Assembly (NCBI GenBank): GCA_963691655.1
Contig: OY829328.1
Coordinates: forward strand, 83,766,400-83,830,399
Direction: 5' to 3'
Length of the DNA stretch: 64,000 bases
From: Toxonevra muliebris
Taxonomy: Eukaryota; Arthropoda; Insecta; Diptera; Pallopteridae
Position 1 is the first letter of the stretch. Each line of letters starts with the position of its first letter. Of the stretch, positions 56,722-64,000 are shown one piece after another. The notes below the pieces were generated by a model, which worked only from the letters and a program-made list of their open reading frames with translations, ran no database searches and had not been told where the DNA came from. The translations under genes were made by a program, and so were the position numbers.

Positions 56722-59700
56722 TATGTGAGTATTCGAATAGGATCCCCTTAAGCTTTGCGAGCAGATCAAGAATGTTCAGTACATGGCATAGTAGAAAATG
56801 TTCAAAAATATTGAAGAATGATGAACACTAAAAAATTGAACATTCTGGATGCTCACATAAATTTGATTTTAAGAAAGATTATCTAGAAATTTTTAGGAAA
56901 TGCAAATTCAAAACATCAATCAATTGAATATCCTTTTGGATTTTGTTCATCAATCACAAACAGAATTATAAAAATAATAATAACTTTTTTAATTAGTGAT
57001 GGCGATATAATTCTCAGCAATCGGGCCAAGTCAATCTCTACGCTCCGCTTTTAAAGAAGTGAGCTTAAAGAGCAACGATGAAATCTCAAAGAAAAAAGAA
57101 GAAAATTTTGTGAACACTTCCAACAATTCTCCGGAAATTCATAACAAATTTTTTATGAAGTACTACTGTTCTGTCAGAAGCTATTAGCTCAACTTTTTTA
57201 ACCACAACAACAAGAAAAATAACAAAAAAAAAAAAAAAAACTTATAATCAATTGCTGCTGACAACTACAAATAGAAATGGTCTTTATTTGTGGTTGTGAT
57301 AAATGAAAATCTAAAAAAAAAAGAAGCAAAACAAATGAGCAACAATTGAAATTGAAATATTGCGCTGCAATTGGCTTGAAGAGCGTATTTGATTTTTCGT
57401 TTTGCAAAACAATAAACACTCTATACGTACAGCCAAAACAATAAACGCTTCCTTGAAACTGCAATCATTCCACGACTCCATTGCATTCTTCGGCGACAAC
57501 AAACTAGGAACAATGGCGCAGGATATTCAACTACTACTCCCAACAACAACATAAACAAAAATGTTTGCTTTATTTTGTGTTTTTTTTTTTTTGTTTTTCT
57601 TGTTGTTTTCAAATTGACAATTGCAATTGTCAACTGTCAATGAGTGAGTTTTCAATTTTGCACAATGGCGGCAGCAAATCGTTGTGATTGCTTTACGCTT
57701 TTCTGCCCCTGTTGCGTCTGTCTGTTTCCTCTGCATATACAAACAGGAACATATCTTTCGCTATTTTACTCTTTCCGCTTTTAAATCTCTACTCTTTCGT
57801 TTTCTTTATGGTTTTTTGTTTTTCTCTTTCTTGCTTTTTTTGTGCAATTTCTCAAAAAAAAAAAAAAGGAACTTCAACAGCAATCGCATTTGCTTCGTTT
57901 CATTTCATTTTACTGCGATTGGTTTTTTTTTTTTTTCGTTAAAAATTCAAAACTATTTCCGGTTTTGTTTCATTTCTCATTCTTTATTCAATTCATTCAA
58001 TTTTTATTTTTCTGGTTTACGCTATTCACAAAAATTTTAATGCATATGTGACGATCCAACATTTTTGTGATTGCATCCATTCTAATTAATTTTTTTCTAA
58101 GATTTCTTTAAGGTTTTTGTTAGTTGGAGTAGATATCTTTGGTTTTGATACTACGAATTTTTTGAATTTTGTCTATGGGAAGAATCATTGTGCATCGAAT
58201 CAAAGTAAAATAGAGTCGTATCCAAAACTGACCCTAGGCTTAGAAAAAAAACGTATTTAAAAATATATATAAAATGGAATGTGGTCAAGACGCTGGGATA
58301 TCAATGCCAATGGGCACATGTTCCGGCATTTTTCAGACCAAAGATAATCCAAATTGAGACCTAGGCCAAGTATATATTAAAAAGAAACTAAAACCCGCAA
58401 CTAGTACCATTTTCTCTGACATCTAAACAACCGCCGTGCGGAACAGCCACTTAAAAAAAAGGGAAAAAAAATATATATCTGGCCTTTGACTGATTAATTT
58501 GTTTGTCACACCCCTCGCACCCCACCCCACAAACGGTTCTCCGTTTCCACATAAAAGGAATTTAGATTCTTTGTGGGCATTCCCAGATCATCTTAACAAG
58601 TTAGATCTGTTATCTTTGTATGGAAGATGACAAAATTCTGAAAAGTATCGGTATAACCAGATTTTTTTCTCCAAACTCAAGTACTCAACCTCTCTTGGGT
58701 CCTCCAGTTTATACAAAAATTTCCATTCTTGTTTCACTTTTCAACCAAAACCACAACAAAAACAAACCAAGCAAAAAAAAAAAAAAAAAAAAAAAAAAAC
58801 TCCCCTCCATAAGGTTTGAAATTATTTTCACCTTCAAAATGAAGTCATTTGTAATTAATGAGGTTTGTCACCCCAATTTCAGCTAATAATCCAAACAAAA
58901 ACAACAATAACAAAACACATAGCGAAATACTAACAAAAGCGCAACAACATTTACCATGAAGTTCGGCATACACACGGGAGTAAAAGAAGAAGACTAATAT
59001 ATTAGAAAAAATACCCTGGAGCTGTCAAATATCAACAACAACAACAACACTAACTTCTAATTATGTCGTTAAGCTCAACTAAAGACTGTTTCCTTTTGCA
59101 GCTTCCCATTTTCGCGTGTTCGTTTTCTTATTCTTCTTCAGTTTTGTTTATAACTTTTTGTGATTTTAACGTTTTTTTTTCTATTCATTTGTTTCTACTC
59201 TGTCTCACTCTCCCTTGTTTTTTTTTTGTCGTTTTCTTTATATGGAACTGTGTAGTAAACAGAAAATGAAGCGCACAGGTGTCAGTTTTTTTATATCTAG
59301 CTCAAAAATGTGTATATCTTTTGACATTTTGACAACTATTGACCTCAATTTTTTTTTTTTAATGGGCAGGGGAGGAATGCGAAGAAATAAGGTGGAAACA
59401 ACTATACTGCATGGCAAATTTTTCGTTTTTGTAAACTTTTTTGCTTTAATTAAAATTATGTAAATAAGTGTCGCTGTTTTTTTTTTTTCTTCTACTACGA
59501 CATGTTTAATTAAAGAAGGAAATGATTATAAATACATCCCTGCTCTAGTAGAAGAGATATAGCCCAGTGAGCGGAAAATCGAAGCGCTTATCATTGAGAG
59601 CGTGTGCGAGAGCAATACACCAAAGGCTCAATTTGCAGCGTCCCGATTGTTATCGTCTCCTCTGTTCCAATTAACAACGCAAATCGAGACTTTGGTGTAC

Positions 59701-60940
59701 TCTCTTTCTTTGTAAAAATTTTTACAACTCACAAGAAATGAAAGTTGAAACATATAAAATATAAGCTGAAAATTTTAAATTGCAAACTGAAGGTTTTTCA
59801 ACACTTTAATTGAGAATATTTGAATTGATTTCAAATTAAATTTAGAAAAATAAAATTGATTTCAGAAAGCAACAAATTGAATTAAGAAAAGCCAAATTAA
59901 ATTGACGCTTTTTGAAATTAATCGAGCTTGAAATATTTTGACTATTTTAAATTCCATTTTATGCTTTTTTTTAGTATTTTAATATTTTTTTAATATTTTA
60001 GATTGAATTTAAAGCTTTTTGAAATCGATTTAAATATTTTGAATTAAATTTACAGTTTGGTGAAATAAAATTTGACTCGTTTTCAAATCACTTTCCCCAC
60101 TTTGCCATTTTTCAAAATTGTTTTAGTTATACTGAATTAAATTTTTCATTTTTTGAAACTAATTTAGCTATTCTTAATTCAAATGGTCGCTTTTAAAAAT
60201 AAATTTGAGTATTCAAAATTAAAATCAGCGATTTCTGAATCCATACCGACTCTTTCTCAAACTGAATTTATGCTTTCTGATATTAGTTTAACGGTTCTGA
60301 ATCTTACTAGTATTAATCCAAATAGCCAATTCTTCCCCCTCCCTTTTACCCCTTTTGGGGAGCTTAAAACTTCTACTAAGCATCGTGCCTTGTATTAGTT
60401 TCAGCAATCATTTTGTTATCATCTGAACAGGTGATTGGCCTACCGCAGATGATCTTGATGGGGCTGTCATCTTTTGACTTTGGCTATTATGAATTCAATC
60501 AAATTTTTGAATCAAATTTTACTTTTCTAACATCAATTTGACTAATCGAAATTCGAATTAGCTTAGTAAGCTTTCTGAGTTCAATTAAACATTTCTAAAT
60601 TCCAATTGATTCGCTCTGAATACATTCAATCAGAAGCTGGTGTAGAATTAGAGCAGTTATTTTCAAAACACTGCCAGCGGGCAAATCCTGAGCGTAAGCT
60701 CACACATATTTAATACGTGTAAATTGAAAGATATCGTTAGATGGCGTTGAAAGTTTAAGCAAGTGAGACCTGTATCAGATGGTGAGCCGAAAAACCAAAA
60801 ATCTTAGGCGAATTCGTGCCGATGTACTTCGTCTGATGCCTCAGCACCATTTGAGAGAGCGAGTTTGGTACACGCAGAATAAATGAGTTTTAAGTACATT
60901 TATTTCAAACGAAAAACGCAATTTATTTGATATTTACACA
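56722..60940. other. Long gene-free AT-rich stretch
   Basis: Poly-A run at 58771-58799, several poly-T runs, and 59760-60360 with degenerate repeats of GAATTAAATTT-like words. 58440-58470 shares CAGCCACTTAAAAA with the SINE end at 40355. Open frames are low-complexity. No gene recognised. Confidence 0.5.
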
Positions 60941-60942
60941 TA

Positions 60943-61224
60943 TACTCTCAGTGTAGCGCTCTCACAAACTCACTCACGCATATACTATCAATGAATCGAA
61001 ATGCACCTGTGTAAATGTTAGAAATGTCTGAATTAGAGCGAACATGAGATAGCGGGAATAATCTCGTTTGTGCTCTCAGCAATTACTCTCAGAGTAGCGC
61101 TCTCCCAAGCTCACTCACACATACACTATCAACCAATTGAAATGCAACTGTATAAGTTTTAGAAATAACTGAATTTGAGCGAACGTGAGATAACGAGAGT
61201 AATCTCTCAGCAATCAGAGTGATC
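60943..61224 (+). repeat. Two-unit tandem duplication (141 bp)
   Basis: TACTCTCAGTGTAGCGCTCTC at 60943 and TACTCTCAGAGTAGCGCTCTC at 61084 begin two units that stay aligned through CTCACTCAC, ACTATCAA, TTGAGCGAACGTGAGATA-like and TCTCAGCAAT segments, about 80% alike. Confidence 0.8.
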
Positions 61225-61229
61225 AAGTG

Positions 61230-64000
61230 AAAAAAATTCATTTTATGAGTGTGTGTGTGCATGAAATAAAATTCATAATAACGGAAGAGAGCACTTGTAT
61301 GTATACAACCACTCTCTCTCTCTTTCTCTCTCTCTGCTAGAAGCAAACTCACTTTCACACTGGGACTATGTCCACACAAACACCACACGTAATTTACATT
61401 TGTCAAATTGAAAGCGCGACGTAAATGCCAATTTTACTTCATTATTTAAGATACAAGTTAAGGAGTATACAACAACTAACACACTTTTATTTTTTTTTTT
61501 TTTTACTGTCGTAATGTTGTTGTTGTAATGCTGATAAATTATGCTTGAAATGAGTAAAAGAAAATGTACAATACCAGTACTTTCTATTCGAATATACACA
61601 AAATTTCTACTATGTCTACTAAGTCCATGTATCTTAAAATATCACACGTTCTTACATAAATACTTGGTGGCTATACATAATGGTAGCTACTGTCATTGAG
61701 TTGTCATTAGAGCTTGTTTTTTCTTAATTATTGGATGCAATGTTAAAAGAAAATGAAGCTCTCAAATACCACCATGAAAAAAAAGGAAATGAAAAATATT
61801 TTTTGCACTAATTAGAAAAGTTCATGTGTTCATGTTGAAATGAAGTTGTCACAAGAAATTAATGTTATGCATTTATCGATATTATTATGTTAAAGTTGAC
61901 ATTGTACTTAAGTAAGTATTTTAAATGTTAAGCATAACTTTAAATTAGTTTATGTTTGGTGATTGGTTTTTCTGAAAATGTTGACATATGGGTTAATAAT
62001 ATTTAGTATATTATACTACGTGCAAAAACTTTTAAAAAACCTCAATGCTAAGGCATTGTTTGTGGATTGGTGTAATTGGTGATGAGCATTTTTGTTTGTG
62101 GTAATACAATTTTTGTTGGGTAAAGGTGTAGGCAAGCAAGAAGTTCATGGCCAAGTAATATGTTTATATTAATTAAAAAGTAAATGCCTTTTTTATTTAT
62201 CATTTTCTCTTTTTCTCAAGATTTAATTATACCTTTAATCACCCCTCACTCCTTATCTTTCTATTGCAAATAACATTTTTGTTCACTCTAATATATGAAA
62301 TTACAAAATTCTTAAATATATCCGCCTTAAAATGTTCAAAACAAATTGTTCGTTCTCATAATACAAATTTGACTCAACAACTTCTCAATTTTGAGTTTTT
62401 CTTCTACTTAAGCAGTTATTTTTCTCTTTCATAGAATATTTCCTTTGAATTTCGCTCTCTTTGAAATTTATTCTGTTTGCTTTAAGTTGTTTTTGTATTG
62501 CGCATAATCGCTCTGCAAAGACTTTTTCTATTACTCACCACTCGCAATGACGTAGGTTTCTTGCTTTAACACTTATATGACTAAATTATTGATATTTGTG
62601 ATGAAATAACTAGTTGAGTCATTTGAAATTACGAACTCTGTCAAATATGTATGAAAATCTTAAGAAGTTTCAGTTTTAATTACTTTACAAAATTTTTTGA
62701 GAGTAAATTACTGCAAGAAAGATATTTCTAATACTTTATTCCGTCATTGACTTTGGTCGATTTCTTTCGCTGGAAAATAAAGCCAGCTTCGCTAGTCTTT
62801 TGACTTCGTCATGTTGTTTCTATAAAATTCGTTCTCTTTCGGAAAGTTTTCGGACGACTACTGTTGAGATTTCGTTGGGGATTTCAGTCCAAGGATTGCC
62901 GGCATAATTCTTCGATGAATTAAGCAGTGAGTGACCTCTCCATTTCCACTTTTTTAACTTAATACTGTTTGCCATTGGTTCAGTGGTGAACGTGTTGTAT
63001 AAATCGTTATTGCTGGTGATACTACTATGAATTGTTAGTCAAAACAAGGTAGTAAGTTGTGTTTTATAATTGAAAATGCTTTTCATTGTATGTTTTAATA
63101 TTTCAGGTGAGTTTCATACTGAACGAAATTAGATTTAGACAACTGAAAGTGTAAAAAGGTCCTAATGAAAAAATGATATTGAGGGAAAAAGGAAGAAAAA
63201 GAGTAAGTTCTTCCTCCCAGAGCAGTTCGGCTGGCTCTTAGTTAGATAAAATCCTTGATAGACTGATTATTTAAATTTCCCACTGTAGGTTTTTGGGCAA
63301 GGAAGCCGCCATAATCCTTTTTCCGACAACGTAATTCGTTTCGTTTTTCTCGTTCACCGCCAAACCTTCTCAATGAAATTCCTTTTTCATCCCGGAGAAG
63401 AAATTTTCAATCAAGCCTTGATTCGTTTGTCAAGACTACGATTTAACTTAATTTGTGAGTAGTTTGCAAATGTCAATTAGTTTTCTTCAAATTTTTTTCA
63501 GGGATTTTGATCGATTTTTAGTTATGTCAGAATTTTTCCGCATGGGTTTTTTTTTATTTTAAATTTTTTCCATAAATGGGCCCATTCAAACGCTCAAGAA
63601 TGCCGCATTCATGCGTGTGTGATTTCCTAAAATTTGGAATTCCGCTAGCAAGAATGAGACAGTTAATGAGCCCCTTATTTGTATAATAGCTTTAGAGTGG
63701 TAAGAAAGTTATCGCTGTAGGAGAAGTACCTACTGGGACCATATATATCACACATGTAAATTCTTTGTGTATGCGAGTGAATCATGGTAGATGGAAAAAA
63801 GAGTAAAGAGCGTGAGAGTGTGTGATCGACTTCATCATCATCACCTATGCTAAGTCGGACAGAATGGAAGAGTAGTAAAAATAACGACTTTTTCTTGTTG
63901 CTTAGGCCCCACCATAATGGGCTCACAGATGGCTTAAGTTAATGTCAAAAGTGAACAAAAAGCCAACTTAAGTACTGTCAATTCCTTACCCATAATAAAT
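61230..64000. other. Gene-free AT-rich stretch to the window end
   Basis: CT-rich tract 61309-61338, AT-rich sequence, no coding motif in the open frames. The window ends within such DNA. Confidence 0.5.

Noticed and set aside
57684..58040. 118-codon plus-strand open frame and overlapping ones
   Set aside because: Phe/Ser-rich low complexity from poly-T DNA, with no conserved motif.

Overview
The window is AT-rich eukaryotic DNA with long gene-poor stretches, microsatellites, tRNA-derived SINEs, non-LTR retrotransposon and mariner relics, MITEs and short GT-AG introns. It fits a schizophoran fly (calyptrate or tephritid-like); species cannot be fixed from sequence alone. No bacterial, viral, CRISPR or LTR-retrotransposon signal was seen.

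Host genes are few. Two near-identical two-exon genes on the minus strand (21.9-22.4 kb and 25.7-26.2 kb) encode small secreted Pro/Ala-rich proteins of cuticular/structural type. Both have the start codon alone in exon 1, and they sit in a duplicated block of about 1.2 kb with a dead mariner between the copies. A second, tentative minus-strand transcription unit (about 16.2-17.84 kb) has good splice signals, a very short reading frame and an intron with two homologous hairpin-rich units that look like structured RNA. A 46-bp minisatellite lies just downstream.

Mobile-element layout. 0-4.1 kb: a LINE tail, a minus-strand LINE relic with RNase H, and a SINE whose 3' tail runs into a (TTAGG)n array. 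5.8-10.3 kb: a hAT-like MITE, a 15-bp minisatellite, a full-length SINE with perfect target-site duplications, a LINE relic sharing its 3' end, and a 1.24-kb foldback element. 11.6-12.5 kb: a ~198-bp tandem repeat. 14.0-15.7 kb: a LINE tail, a piggyBac-type MITE and a mariner relic whose stop codon overlaps the MITE's TTAA. 18.9-20.7 kb: a long inverted repeat and a second, complete MITE copy. 23.9-25.0 kb: a mariner relic. 27.5 kb: a palindromic MITE. 34.2 kb: a 340-bp (TTAGG)n array. 35-36.3 kb: a SINE and MITEs. 38.45-42.56 kb: a stack of nested elements inside hAT-like termini. 45-46.8 kb: a foldback MITE and a nearly intact mariner. 47-51 kb: SINEs. 53.3-56.7 kb: an R1-like LINE split by an RTE-like LINE with 12-bp target-site duplications, then a SINE and a hAT-like element. 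57-64 kb: AT-rich, no gene recognised.

The most informative themes are (i) SINEs and RNase H LINEs sharing 3' ends and AACCT-type tails, a plausible source of the telomere-like TTAGG arrays, (ii) insertions datable by nested target-site duplications, and (iii) the covarying hairpin pair in an intron. All homology calls come from reading motifs by eye; no database search was run.
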